A DNA stretch of 64,000 nt from Bhargavaea cecembensis (GTDB taxonomy: Bacteria > Bacillota > Bacilli > Bacillales_A > Planococcaceae), in NCBI RefSeq assembly GCF_001619585.1, contig NZ_LQNT01000009.1, positions 310,001 to 374,000 of the forward strand. Direction: 5' to 3'. Shown piece after piece: positions 47,128 through 56,805 of the stretch; position 1 is the first letter of the stretch; every line of letters starts with the position of its first letter. The notes under the pieces were generated by a model. It did not search any database. It saw only the letters and a program-made list of their open reading frames with translations, and was not told the DNA's origin. Both the position numbers and the translations under genes were made by a program.

Positions 47128-48348
47128 ATGGCGGAGGCAACCAATCGGTCTGCATTGTATATCCTCATGTTCAACATGTTTATCGCGATGTCCGGCATCG
47201 GGCTGATCATCCCGATCATGCCTGCTTACCTGGAGACATTCGGTGCGGCGGGCCAGGTGCTGGGCTTCCTCATTTCCGCCTTTGCGCTCGCGCAATTCCT
47301 GTTCTCCCCGATTTCCGGCAACCTGTCCGACAGGTATGGCAGGAAAAAACTGATCATCTTCGGGCTGGTCGTCTTCGGACTGTCGCAGCTTGCATTCGGG
47401 CTTGCGACAGAGTTGTGGATGCTGTTTGTCGCCCGGTTCATCACGGGCTTCGGTGCGGCTTTCCTGATTCCTCCGATGATGGCCTTCGTGGCGGACATCA
47501 CGACTTTTGATGACCGGGGAAAAGGGATGGGGTGGCTCGGTGCCTCCATGTCACTCGGCTTCATGATCGGCCCGTCGATCGGGGGATTCCTTTCGAATGT
47601 GAGCCTTCAGTTCCCGTTTTATATCGCCTGCAGCGTCGCCCTGATTGCCGCATTGTCATCTGTACTGATTCTTCCTGACCCCCGCCCGGAAAAAGGGCCG
47701 GATACACGGGAGGCGCAAAAGCAGGAGAACATCGTGGGTCAACTGAGGCGCTCCATTGCGATGAACTACTTTATCCTGCTGATCATCACGCTCGTCTTCT
47801 CGTTCGGCCTCGCAAACTTCCAGGCGACGATTTCCATGTATATGGACAAGAAATATGCGTACTCGCCGTCCGAGATTGCCGTACTCATGACGATCGGCGG
47901 ATTTATCGGGGTGGTTGTCCAGACATTCGTCGTCGATCCGCTGTTCCGGAAGTACGGGGAGATGCGCGTTATTCTGGTGAACCTGCTGATAGCGGCCCTT
48001 GCAATGACCGGCATCCTTCTTGTGGACCGGTTCTGGTCGCTCATGCTCATCTCCACGTTCTTCTTCACGGCGACCGCCCTGCTCCGCCCGGCACTCAATA
48101 CGCTCATTTCGAAAATGGCCGGAAATGAACAGGGATTTGCAGCAGGACTGATCAACGCCTACATGAGCCTGGGCAATATGTTCGGACCCGCGCTTGCGGG
48201 CACGCTGTTCGATATGAACATGGCCCTTCCGTATATTTTCGGAACCGCCGTACTGCTCGTCTGCTTCGGCATCACCGCCTCCTGGGCGAGACTCCACCGG
48301 GAGCAGCTCCGGACGCTCCGTTCCAGAAAGGTTCCGGCAACCCGATAA
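47128..48348 (+). CDS. MFS transporter, drug-exporter type
   Basis: 406 residues with twelve helices. Major facilitator motif A is GNLSDRYGRKKLIIFGL. The motif-C-like GWLGASMSLGFMIGPSIGG marks drug:H+ antiporters of the 12-helix TetA/NorA group. Start set at 47128 (AAAGGGGG, 7 nt spacing) rather than the open frame at 47095. Monocistronic between terminators. Substrate not predictable. Confidence 0.85.
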   Translation: MAEATNRSALYILMFNMFIAMSGIGLIIPIMPAYLETFGAAGQVLGFLISAFALAQFLFSPISGNLSDRYGRKKLIIFGLVVFGLSQLAFGLATELWMLFVARFITGFGAAFLIPPMMAFVADITTFDDRGKGMGWLGASMSLGFMIGPSIGGFLSNVSLQFPFYIACSVALIAALSSVLILPDPRPEKGPDTREAQKQENIVGQLRRSIAMNYFILLIITLVFSFGLANFQATISMYMDKKYAYSPSEIAVLMTIGGFIGVVVQTFVVDPLFRKYGEMRVILVNLLIAALAMTGILLVDRFWSLMLISTFFFTATALLRPALNTLISKMAGNEQGFAAGLINAYMSLGNMFGPALAGTLFDMNMALPYIFGTAVLLVCFGITASWARLHREQLRTLRSRKVPATR

Positions 48349-48355
48349 ACAGAAC

Positions 48356-48392
48356 AAACCCGCCATGCGTCTGCATGGCGGGTTTTCCCGTG
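48356..48392. terminator. Bidirectional terminator between the MFS gene and the VWA operon
   Basis: AAACCCGCCATGC (48356-48368) / GCATGGCGGGTTT (48373-48385), loop GTCT, T-rich on the plus side. It ends the eight-gene operon on the minus strand. Confidence 0.85.
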
Positions 48393-48399
48393 TTCGGCT

Positions 48400-50970
48400 T
48401 TATCTTTCCTTCTTTTTTTCTTTCAGCAGCTTCTCCACGCTCGTTTCTTCGCTGTTCCCGTTTGCTTCTCCCTGCCTTCTTGCAGCCCGGTCCGGTTTCC
48501 GGATGTGCGGCATCCCGAATCTCCGCAGCGTGATATCCGCAAAAAAGACCAGCATCGACGCAATGGCGAACCAGTTCCAGGCGGGGAGAATGTCTTTTTT
48601 GGACGCTTCCGGAGGCCGAAGAACCTCTTTGGAGGATTCCAGAACTTGGCCTCCGGACGCTTCTGCGATGGCGGAAAGTCTTTCCTGGTCGGGAGGCCCG
48701 GGCCGATATTCATCACCATAAGGAATCGTGATGCCGGCCGTAGAGACGGTTTCCCCGTCCCCTGAAATTCTGAAAAAGACGAGACCCGGACCGGATTTCA
48801 CGCGTACACGTGCGGTGCCCGGCCGAAGCGGTTCAACTGCCGTCCCGAGCTCGCGGCCCTTTTCATCGGCGACGGCGATGTCGAGGAACGGCATGGACTC
48901 CGAACCGGTTACCGTATACGAGCCGTCCATGTTCCTGCGGATATCGAACGGCTCGCTGCGGTATTCAGGAAGGATTCTTGAAACGGCGGTTGTCCACAGT
49001 TCCCCCCAGCGGTCCCAGGATGCGAAGCCGCCGCTCCAGGCTCCCGAACCGGACGTGTAGGCAAGTGTCCTGCCAAGACCGTAACGCCCTTCCGCGATAA
49101 TGGGGTCTTCCTCCGGGCTTTCGAGGATCACATCGGAGCCGGGCTTTGCCGTCGTCGCAATATAAGCGTTCATCTGAGGAAGCCCGTTGCTGAACAGCGC
49201 ATCCCAGCCTGTCCCCGTGCGCACAGAAGGCGTGAAGCTCTCGTCGACAATATAAGTTCTCGACAGCATCGCCGTCTCCCTCGATAGGATGGACGGCACC
49301 GAGTCGGCATCGGTGACTTCGTAATATCGGCCCGAAGCCTGATCCGAGAGCATCCGGAGCAGCTGCCGGTCCGCATCGGCGCCGATCGCCACCGTCGACA
49401 TTGTCACCCCGTCCGCTTCGCCGGCCTTCGCAAGAGAGGCGTAATCCCCTCCTGGAGCGGATACTCCGTCCGTCAGCAGGATGATATGCTTGCGTTCCAG
49501 ATCCAAACCCCGGAGACGCTCATAGGCAAGGGCGACCGCCGGGTAGATATCGGTGCCGCCTCCCGGCGTGACCGACATGATTTTCCCCGTGGCTTCCTCA
49601 GGATCTCCGAGCGGGGACGTTTCGATTACTTCCCAAGGGCTTTCGTCAAATGTGATGAATCCGAGCGTGTCGTCTTCCCTGAGGAGTGCGGCAGACCGTG
49701 CAGCCGCTTCCTTCGCCAGATCCAGCTTGCGCCCGGTCATGCTTCCGGAGCGGTCCAGTACGATGACGAGACCCAGTGTGGGGATGACCTGTTTGCCGGT
49801 CACGTCCATATCGACGGGAAGCATCTCTTCAATCGGTGTACGGAAATAACCTCCAAGACCGAAACTATTCTCTCCGCCGACCATCAAGAAACCGAGACCG
49901 AATGTCTTGACGGCCTGCTCAATGACTTTCATCCGTTGCTCCCCGACCCGATGCCCGGGGACATTGTCGAAGATGACGGCATCATACTGAAGATAGGACG
50001 ACAGGTCTTGGGGAAGTTTGTCCGCATGAACCGTTTGGGCAAAGACCCCGCTTTTTCCGATCAGCTCTCCAAGCGGGCTGGGTGCATCGGAAGTGTCTGC
50101 TATCAGGACACGGGGCGGGCCTTCAATCTCAGTGACTGCAGTCATCCGGTTGTTTTCCTGGATGTTGTCACCTTCCATGATGACCTGTGCCTCGTATTTC
50201 ACCAGGCCCTCTTCGGCCTGCACTTCGCTGAAAGTAAAGCGGTTTTCCCCTTCGGCCAGATCAATGTCCCGCTCGGCAATCGGCTCATCATTGCGGAACA
50301 GGACCAGGCGGGCGGCTGCGGCGGCGGTCGCCCCGACAGTCACCTCCAGCTGCTGTGATTCACCCTTCCTGCCGCTGGACGGGACGGTGAACGAAGAGAC
50401 GGATGCATCTTCGGAGTCCGGAGCGGCCATTACGGCTGCATCGACAGTGACCCCGGCCGGCAGCTGACTCCGGATATACCCCAGTGCATCACCTCTCGTT
50501 TCCCTTCCGTCCGACAAAACCACGATCCTCGCCGGACTTCCTCCTGCGGCGGCTGCAGCATACCGCAGTGCGCCTTCCAGATCCGTTTCGCCGGCATTAA
50601 GGCCGATATCCGCCCCGGCCCCTTCCGGCAGATCATTGGATACTTCCCCTGCAAACGAAAGGACTGTGACATCGCGGTCCGGACGGTGGCTGATGGCCCC
50701 GGACAGGAAATCCGAGATCTCATCTTCTGTCCCTTCCATGGAGGCGGAGCGGTCCACGAGAAAGATCAGCCGTTCCTCCTCCGCACGCATCAGCAGATAG
50801 GGAGAAGCTGCCGCAAAGATGAGCAAAGCAGAGGCCAGAATCCTCAAGCTCAGAAGCACACCGGCCTTGTGTCCGCTTTTTCCCCGCTCCCGTTTCCATG
50901 ACCAAAACAGATAGCCGATGACAGGGATCAGGAGAAGGAGATAGTCCGGATGTTCAATACGAAAGTCCAT
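48400..50970 (-). CDS. Large membrane protein with two VWA domains and a glutamine-amidotransferase-like domain
   Basis: About 856 residues. Two N-terminal helices (DYLLLLIPVIGYLFWSW; SLRILASALLIFAAASPYLL), a first VWA-like domain (about 70-195) with LVDRSASMEGTED, an Ig-like stretch, a GATase1-like domain (about 285-385; VLIADTSDAPSPLGELI, GLGFLMVGGENSFGLGGYF), a second, complete VWA domain (about 395-560) with MIDAS VLDRSGSMTGRKLD, GGGTDIYP and LLTDGVSAPGG, then a C-terminal ectodomain and a last helix near 800. The Lys-rich tail is cytoplasmic by this topology. The start at 50970 overlaps the upstream gene's end. Last gene of the operon. Confidence 0.85.
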   Translation of the reverse strand: MDFRIEHPDYLLLLIPVIGYLFWSWKRERGKSGHKAGVLLSLRILASALLIFAAASPYLLMRAEEERLIFLVDRSASMEGTEDEISDFLSGAISHRPDRDVTVLSFAGEVSNDLPEGAGADIGLNAGETDLEGALRYAAAAAGGSPARIVVLSDGRETRGDALGYIRSQLPAGVTVDAAVMAAPDSEDASVSSFTVPSSGRKGESQQLEVTVGATAAAAARLVLFRNDEPIAERDIDLAEGENRFTFSEVQAEEGLVKYEAQVIMEGDNIQENNRMTAVTEIEGPPRVLIADTSDAPSPLGELIGKSGVFAQTVHADKLPQDLSSYLQYDAVIFDNVPGHRVGEQRMKVIEQAVKTFGLGFLMVGGENSFGLGGYFRTPIEEMLPVDMDVTGKQVIPTLGLVIVLDRSGSMTGRKLDLAKEAAARSAALLREDDTLGFITFDESPWEVIETSPLGDPEEATGKIMSVTPGGGTDIYPAVALAYERLRGLDLERKHIILLTDGVSAPGGDYASLAKAGEADGVTMSTVAIGADADRQLLRMLSDQASGRYYEVTDADSVPSILSRETAMLSRTYIVDESFTPSVRTGTGWDALFSNGLPQMNAYIATTAKPGSDVILESPEEDPIIAEGRYGLGRTLAYTSGSGAWSGGFASWDRWGELWTTAVSRILPEYRSEPFDIRRNMDGSYTVTGSESMPFLDIAVADEKGRELGTAVEPLRPGTARVRVKSGPGLVFFRISGDGETVSTAGITIPYGDEYRPGPPDQERLSAIAEASGGQVLESSKEVLRPPEASKKDILPAWNWFAIASMLVFFADITLRRFGMPHIRKPDRAARRQGEANGNSEETSVEKLLKEKKKER

Positions 50971-52714
50971 GACGGCGCTGCACCTCCCATTCTGCAAGAA
51001 TCAGAATCAGGATCAGAACGGTCAGCGGAAGGGCGAGCGGACGGTTGACGGGGGATGCGGCATTGCCGCCGTCCTCCTGCCCACCGGCAGTAAACGATGG
51101 TCCGGCCTGCATGGTACGCTCCTCCTCCGGCAGGTCGACGGCCAGATAGCGCTCTTCGTTCCCGGACCGGAGAACGTACAGCCCAGGCTCATCCGGCGCT
51201 GTCACCGCCTCTGCTGCGCCAAATTCGGTCATGTATTCCCCTCCTGCGGTAAACAGTTGCCAGCCCCCTTCGCGGGAAGGCGTGACCGAACGTCTTTCCC
51301 CAGGGAGAAAAATGCCGGCTCCTGCCTGCTCACGGGAATAACCGTCAATGACGCTCCAGAGAAAGAGCGGGAAGGACGGACGGAGAGGCCAGTCGGTCAT
51401 GGATGGGTCAGCCAGCACTGCAATTCTTCCGTCGGCTGCCCTCTGGATCAGCGGGCTGTTTTCCGGGCCCGCGACCGCCTCCATTTCCGGGAAAGGCGGA
51501 TAAAGCGCGGATGCATAGATTTCCTCGCCCGGAGCAAAAGCGAACAGCGTATCCCCGGCCGGTGTGATGAACACCGGATTCTCTTCAGGTTTTCCCTCAC
51601 GGCCGAACAGCACTGTACGTCCCCGGCGTTCCAGGAACGTCTTTTCCGAACCGGTCACGACAATCGCCTCTTCCGGCAGTTGCCCCTCCTCGTCCCTTGC
51701 ATATGCGGTCACGTCTGCAGCGGCAGCCAGTAGGGCTTTATGTACCAGCTCATGCAGTCCGGCTTCCACATAAACAGGCAGTTCTTCTCCACCGGAAACG
51801 GCATGGGCGATATTGTCCGCCGGATAGCCGTCATCGGTCTCTGCTGTGAGCTGAAGGCCCCGAATGTATGGCAGACCGTCGAACAAGACCCGTTCGGCCT
51901 CTCCAGCCCCGATGGTGAGTTCACGGGATTCCCCGACCGGTTTGCCCTGCTCATCTTTCACGGATAGCGCTACTTTCTTGCCGGACGGAGAATCATTTGT
52001 CACGACTGCAATCGCAGACTGGCCTTTCGGCCCCCATGTGATGCCGAACTGTCCGACCGAGACATTTTCAGGAAGGGATGTTGCAGCATGAATGCTGTAA
52101 ACCACACCCGGAATGACAGCCGGAAGATCTTCCGGATCCATCGCGTCGGTGAAAACATGGACATCCGCCTGTTGCCCGCCTGCAGCGGTTCCCGCAAGGG
52201 ACAGTGCCGCCGGCAGATCCTGATGGGCGTAAGTGAGGCCGAGACGCCGGACAGTCCGGAGTGCTTCCTCCGCCTTCTCGGAAGCCTGCAGCAAAACCTC
52301 GGGGTTGCCGCCGGCACGGATTACGGTGAACCGTGCGTCTTCATTGTCCCGGATCAATGATTCCATCCGGCTTTTGTGCCGTTCGATCAGCGGATCGCCG
52401 TTTTCTTCGGCCAGCATCGTGGCGGATGTGTCCGCTACGATGATCAAGTGTCCCGAAGCGTCCCCGGAACCTCTGATGCCCGGCTTCATAAGCAGGAGCA
52501 CGAACAGCAGCAGTGCTCCCATCTGCAGGTAGAACAGGGCATTCCGGTTCAGATGGCTGATAAAAGGAGAGCTTTCTGTGTGCTTCCGTGACTCTTCCCA
52601 GAAAAGAACTGACGGTACCGTGCGCTCCACATATTTCTTTCGGAAAAAATAATAAAAGAGGACGATGGCAGGGATGACCAGCGTCCAGATCATGCCGATT
52701 GACCCGAATCCCAT
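50954..52714 (-). CDS. BatA-like membrane protein with VWA domain
   Basis: 586 residues. BatA-type N-terminus with a first helix (IGMIWTLVIPAIVLFYYFFR), RTVPSVLFWEE, and a second helix (NALFYLQMGALLLFVLLLM). The VWA-like domain (about 85-205) has a degenerate MIDAS (VADTSATMLAEENG). An extended ectodomain follows, and a C-terminal helix (LALPLTVLILILILAEW). The last 17 bp overlap the start region of the next gene. The family is linked to MoxR/DUF58 operons; role unknown. Confidence 0.82.
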   Translation of the reverse strand: MGFGSIGMIWTLVIPAIVLFYYFFRKKYVERTVPSVLFWEESRKHTESSPFISHLNRNALFYLQMGALLLFVLLLMKPGIRGSGDASGHLIIVADTSATMLAEENGDPLIERHKSRMESLIRDNEDARFTVIRAGGNPEVLLQASEKAEEALRTVRRLGLTYAHQDLPAALSLAGTAAGGQQADVHVFTDAMDPEDLPAVIPGVVYSIHAATSLPENVSVGQFGITWGPKGQSAIAVVTNDSPSGKKVALSVKDEQGKPVGESRELTIGAGEAERVLFDGLPYIRGLQLTAETDDGYPADNIAHAVSGGEELPVYVEAGLHELVHKALLAAAADVTAYARDEEGQLPEEAIVVTGSEKTFLERRGRTVLFGREGKPEENPVFITPAGDTLFAFAPGEEIYASALYPPFPEMEAVAGPENSPLIQRAADGRIAVLADPSMTDWPLRPSFPLFLWSVIDGYSREQAGAGIFLPGERRSVTPSREGGWQLFTAGGEYMTEFGAAEAVTAPDEPGLYVLRSGNEERYLAVDLPEEERTMQAGPSFTAGGQEDGGNAASPVNRPLALPLTVLILILILAEWEVQRRHGLSY

Positions 52715-52730
52715 CCGATCTCCTCCCTGC

Positions 52731-53591
52731 TCAGCGGGCCCAGCCCGCTCTTCTCATCTTTCCTGACACAAACTCCGCTGCACTTTCCTGCTTCCCCGCC
52801 TTCAGACTGGAAACACCGTACTCCCGGCAGAGGGCTGCAAGCTCCGAAAAATGCCGCTCTCTCTGCGCCTGTTGCCTGCTTATCGCGCTTTCCGTCAGTG
52901 TTACATCCACCGCCTTGCCGGTCTCTGAATCGACAAAGCGGACATCACCGACCCGAACGGGAACATCCGGGCGGTCATCTGTAAGCAGGATCAGCCGTAC
53001 CTCACCCGCGCTTTTCCTGAGCTTGCGGAACAGCGGACGGAACGCTGCCGGCGGCTCCAGTCCGTCCGTCACGATATATCGGACTGATGCGGCCGGCATG
53101 CTTTCTGAAGCCGCCGCACCTGCAAAGCCGGGCCCTTCAGGGGACGGCAGCTGTTCCAGGTGACTCAGGAAACGGTTCCTGTTCCGGACGCCCTTCGCCG
53201 AAAACGGCATTGTTTCACCTGCAGCCGAAAAATGCATGTGATCATCCCCGGCCAGTGCCATCGTACCGAGCACCGCGCAGAGCCTCCGTGCAGCTAGCCA
53301 ACGGTCACCGCCCATTGACCGGCTGGCATCCAAAATCACCGACACGCGGAGCTCGCGCTCATCCATAAAACGTTTGATGAACAGCTGTTCCGTCCTGGCA
53401 TAGATGTTCCAGTCAACATTCCGGATGTCATCACCGGGGGCATAGGGCTGGAAATCCGAGAAATCCGGAGAAGTCCCGCTTCTGCCCGATGCATTCCTTC
53501 CCTGATGCATCCCTTTCGGAGCGGAACGGGCGAGGTGCCGGAGCCTGCCGGCGGCAACGGCATCAGATGACGGGAAAAACGATTCCGTCAT
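52731..53591 (-). CDS. DUF58 domain protein (MoxR partner)
   Basis: 286 residues, soluble. DUF58 core DFQPYAPGDDIRNVDWNIYA and LFIKRFMDERELRVSVILDA with a VWA-like DASRSMGG motif. DUF58 proteins almost always sit beside MoxR ATPases and are thought to be their partners. Start overlaps the moxR stop (ATGA, 4 bp). Confidence 0.88.
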   Translation of the reverse strand: MTESFFPSSDAVAAGRLRHLARSAPKGMHQGRNASGRSGTSPDFSDFQPYAPGDDIRNVDWNIYARTEQLFIKRFMDERELRVSVILDASRSMGGDRWLAARRLCAVLGTMALAGDDHMHFSAAGETMPFSAKGVRNRNRFLSHLEQLPSPEGPGFAGAAASESMPAASVRYIVTDGLEPPAAFRPLFRKLRKSAGEVRLILLTDDRPDVPVRVGDVRFVDSETGKAVDVTLTESAISRQQAQRERHFSELAALCREYGVSSLKAGKQESAAEFVSGKMRRAGWAR

Positions 53592-54589
53592 GACAGGTTA
53601 CCCCCGGCCGACAGATCGGCAAGCCGGGATATCAGTTCATCCGCTGGCATGCCTGCCGCTTCGCCCTCATAGTTGAACAGCAGACGGTGCCTCAATGCAG
53701 GAACCGCGGCCCTTTTCAGATCACCAATCGACACATGGAAGCGTCCATCGGCCAGTGCCCGCGCTTTCGCTGCGAGCACAAGGCTTTGCAGCCCGCGCGG
53801 ACCGCTGCCGAAACGGACCCACCGGCGCACCTCGTCCAATGGAGAATCGGAAGGATGAGTGCCGGTGACAATACGGGCGGCCACGTCCAGCATCTCCTCC
53901 GGAAGGATGACCTCACGGACCATTTCGCGCGCACGCCGGACTTCTTCCGGTCCCATCAATTTCTGAAGGGAGGCGGTCCTGTTGCCGGTCGTGCGGCGGA
54001 TGATTTCCTTGAGCTCCTCCCCGTCCGGATGCGGGACGATCACTTTGCAGAGAAAACGGTCCAGCTGTGCTTCAGGGAGCGGATAGGTTCCCTCGAGTTC
54101 AATCGGGTTTTGAGTGGCCAGCACGAAAAAAGGATCCTTCATCGGCCGTGTGCTCCCGAGCACAGTAACTGTCCTTTCCCCCATTGCCTCGAGCAGTGCG
54201 CTCTGTGTTTTCGGCGTGGCACGGTTGATCTCATCGGCAAGCACCATTTCGCTGAAGAGCGGACCTTCGCGGAAAACAAAGTCCTTGCGTCCGTCAGGCG
54301 ACTCTTCGATCACTGTTGTGCCGGTGATGTCAGAAGGCATCAGGTCCGGCGTGAACTGGATGCGGGAAAAGCCCAGGTCCAGCACTTCGGAAAACGTCCG
54401 GATCAGCATCGTTTTCCCAAGCCCCGGCAGCCCCTCAAGAAGGGTGTGGCCACCTGCAAGAATGGAATAGAGGATAAAGTCCACCGCCTCTTCCTGACCG
54501 ACGATGAACTTCCCCACCTCTTCCTTCACCCTGCTGATTTTCACGCTCATCTCCTTGTAATCCTCTTTTGTAAAAGCCACATTCCTCAC
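53588..54589 (-). CDS. MoxR-family AAA+ ATPase
   Basis: 333 residues. Walker A EGLPGLGKTMLIRTFSE, Walker B MVLADEINRATPKTQSALLE, sensor region VLATQNPIELEGTYPLPEAQ, arginine-finger region LDRFLCKV, and the C-terminal lid. MoxR ATPases act as chaperone-like remodelers of metal-cofactor enzymes or VWA proteins. Overlaps the genes on both sides by 4 bp. Confidence 0.93.
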   Translation of the reverse strand: MRNVAFTKEDYKEMSVKISRVKEEVGKFIVGQEEAVDFILYSILAGGHTLLEGLPGLGKTMLIRTFSEVLDLGFSRIQFTPDLMPSDITGTTVIEESPDGRKDFVFREGPLFSEMVLADEINRATPKTQSALLEAMGERTVTVLGSTRPMKDPFFVLATQNPIELEGTYPLPEAQLDRFLCKVIVPHPDGEELKEIIRRTTGNRTASLQKLMGPEEVRRAREMVREVILPEEMLDVAARIVTGTHPSDSPLDEVRRWVRFGSGPRGLQSLVLAAKARALADGRFHVSIGDLKRAAVPALRHRLLFNYEGEAAGMPADELISRLADLSAGGNLS

Positions 54590-55959
54590 TCCCTCGTATC
54601 GATCGACGAAAAATAATCGGACAAGACTTGTTGAAGGTCTTCCGGCAGTCCAAGGCGGCCGGCATGTTCTACAAATGCATCCCGGTATTCGCCTTTTACC
54701 TCCTCATAGGGACGGACTTCCCCTCTTTCTGCAGGAACGAGGCTGTCTGCAGCCGATAAACCTTCTTTCTGCGGACCCGGATCCATAACCTGATCTCCAG
54801 GTTCGGGCGGGGACTGCGGCGTGCTGACAAGGTTCCGGTCACCGTCACCCGAACCCTGGCCGGAGCCCCCGCTTCCGGAACCACCGTCATTGTTTCCGGG
54901 CCCGGTCCCGGTTCCGCTGATTCCGTCGCCTCCATTGCCGCTTTCCGTTCCGTTCCCGTCACCGTCCTGCGCTTCGCCTCCATTGCTCTCTGATCCACCG
55001 CCGCTTTCACTGGAGGAATTCTCTTCACCCTCCGCTCCCGGTTCTCCATCACCGCCGGGGGACGTCCCCTCCTGTCCCTGCGCTGCTCCACGTGAGCCCG
55101 CTCCCTCTTCTCCTGAAGAGGCATGGTTTCCGGTCCCTGATGTGCGCCCCATGCGTGCCAGCTGTTCTTCGGCGTCTCCGGACAAAGCGGCCAGCGCCGC
55201 TGCCGCCTCGCCGGGTGTCAGGATGCGTTCTCCTGATGTCTGGCCTGGGCCGCTTTCTGGGCGTTCCGAGAAACGTTCTTCAAGGGACAGTTCACGCTGG
55301 AGCTTTACCGCCTCACGGACCGCTTCTTCCGGAGAATCGGCGGATCTGATTTCTTCGGCCAGTTCAGCGAGCCGCTTTTCAGTTCCCGGATCATCTGTCC
55401 GCTCCTCAAGAGCGCTTACATTGTCGGCAAGTTCATCGATAATCTCCCGCTCTTCATCGGCTTCTTGCGCCTCCAACTGTGCGGAGGATGGAAACAGGGA
55501 AAGCACCGCCACGACTGCTGCTGCGCCGCCCGCAATCAGGAGCGGCCGGCGCTCCGTCCACTGTCCCTTCCTTTTCCGGAACCGTGTCAGCGCTGCGGAA
55601 GACGCTTCCGCAGCCGCATCCGACAGGGCCTCGGAGAGAGGGCCTTCACGGCTTCCGTCTGTTTCTGCGGCCAGGATGACATTATCCCGGCAAAACGCAT
55701 CGAGCGTTCTGACCGACTGCAGCCGCGTCGGGGCCCTCCGCCACTCCTGAATGAACACCACAGCCGCAGCTAATATTGCCGTCAATCCGGCAATACCTGC
55801 GTAACCCGGCCAGATAAACAGACGGGAGGCAGCAAGCAGCAAAACGGCCGAAACTGCACCTGCAGCCAATCCACGCACAGCCGTTCTCATCAACCATTCC
55901 ATCATCAGTCTCCGCCGGACGTGTGCAACGGCTCCGTCCAGTTTCCGCCTGCTGCCCAT
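54586..55959 (-). CDS. Membrane protein with a long low-complexity Gly/Ser/Asn/Glu-rich region
   Basis: 457 residues. Helices at about 28-46 (GLAAGAVSAVLLLAASRLF) and 50-70 (YAGIAGLTAILAAAVVFIQ), a short cytoplasmic part (RLQSVRTLDAFCRDNVILAA), a third helix at about 138-158 (PLLIAGGAAAVVAVLSLFP), then a Glu-rich coiled-coil-like stretch and a disordered run at about 275-395 built of Gly/Ser/Asn/Glu. The last 60 residues are ordered again (YEEVKGEYRDAFVEHAGRLG). The layout recalls DUF4175-type proteins, but I do not assign a family. Couples to moxR by a 4-bp overlap. Confidence 0.7.
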   Translation of the reverse strand: MGSRRKLDGAVAHVRRRLMMEWLMRTAVRGLAAGAVSAVLLLAASRLFIWPGYAGIAGLTAILAAAVVFIQEWRRAPTRLQSVRTLDAFCRDNVILAAETDGSREGPLSEALSDAAAEASSAALTRFRKRKGQWTERRPLLIAGGAAAVVAVLSLFPSSAQLEAQEADEEREIIDELADNVSALEERTDDPGTEKRLAELAEEIRSADSPEEAVREAVKLQRELSLEERFSERPESGPGQTSGERILTPGEAAAALAALSGDAEEQLARMGRTSGTGNHASSGEEGAGSRGAAQGQEGTSPGGDGEPGAEGEENSSSESGGGSESNGGEAQDGDGNGTESGNGGDGISGTGTGPGNNDGGSGSGGSGQGSGDGDRNLVSTPQSPPEPGDQVMDPGPQKEGLSAADSLVPAERGEVRPYEEVKGEYRDAFVEHAGRLGLPEDLQQVLSDYFSSIDTRE

Positions 55960-55971
55960 GCCGCACCTCCT

Positions 55972-56805
55972 TTATTTGCCCCGTGCCATATTGACACGGA
56001 GTGATTTTACTGACACGAACACAGCCGCCGCCGTAACAGCCAGATAAAACAATAGATAAATGATCCAGATCGGCCAGCCCAGACCGGTCATTTCGCGCAG
56101 GAGATTTCCGGAATCCGCAGCGAGGAGAGAAGCAGTCAGCACCGCCGGGTTGATGGCCGCGAATAAATGGGCGGCCGGAGATGCGCTTCCCTGACTGAGC
56201 GAAGCGAAGAAAATACTCAGGAAACCGGTGACTGAAAGCAGTGCGAGAACCGAACCGTAAGTCGCTATCATCGAGATGATCGTCTTCCGGATCAATGTGG
56301 AAAACATTACACCGAGACTACCAATCGCAACTGTCGTCAGCAGGAAGTAAAACATGAGAAGAAGAAGCTGTTTCGGCGACACACCGCCATACAGGAAGAC
56401 AATGCTGTACAGGGGAAGGCTTGAGACCAGCATCAGGACCAGAAAGGCAATCGACGACAGCAGCTTGCCGACAATGATCTGAAAAGAGGTCTGGGATGTC
56501 GTAAGCAACATGTTGAGCGTCTGCTTTTCCCGTTCGGAACTGATGGACCCTGCCGTCAGCCCGGGCGTGATGAAGAGGACAAGCACGAGCTGGATATAAG
56601 TCAGCATCGTGAACAGCATGTAACTTTGACCGGGATCCAGATACCCCCCGGATGAACCGTCCTGCGTCATGAGGTAGAAGAAGCCGATGACAAACAGGCT
56701 CATCGAAGCCAGGTAAAACAGAATACCCACAAAGCTTTTCGGCGAGCGGAACCGGAGCTTGATTTCTTTCATCAGAACCGGATTGGACAGGTCCGCTTTC
56801 ATCAT
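55972..56805 (-). CDS. ABC-2 type transporter permease
   Basis: 277 residues with six helices (SFVGILFYLASMSLFVIGFF; LFTMLTYIQLVLVLFITPG; LLSSIAFLVLMLVSSLPLY and others) and the ABC-2 segment GLTAGSISSEREKQTLNMLL. Pairs with the ATPase gene just upstream (ATGA overlap). Substrate unknown; it may export a component that the VWA proteins handle. Confidence 0.88.
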   Translation of the reverse strand: MMKADLSNPVLMKEIKLRFRSPKSFVGILFYLASMSLFVIGFFYLMTQDGSSGGYLDPGQSYMLFTMLTYIQLVLVLFITPGLTAGSISSEREKQTLNMLLTTSQTSFQIIVGKLLSSIAFLVLMLVSSLPLYSIVFLYGGVSPKQLLLLMFYFLLTTVAIGSLGVMFSTLIRKTIISMIATYGSVLALLSVTGFLSIFFASLSQGSASPAAHLFAAINPAVLTASLLAADSGNLLREMTGLGWPIWIIYLLFYLAVTAAAVFVSVKSLRVNMARGK

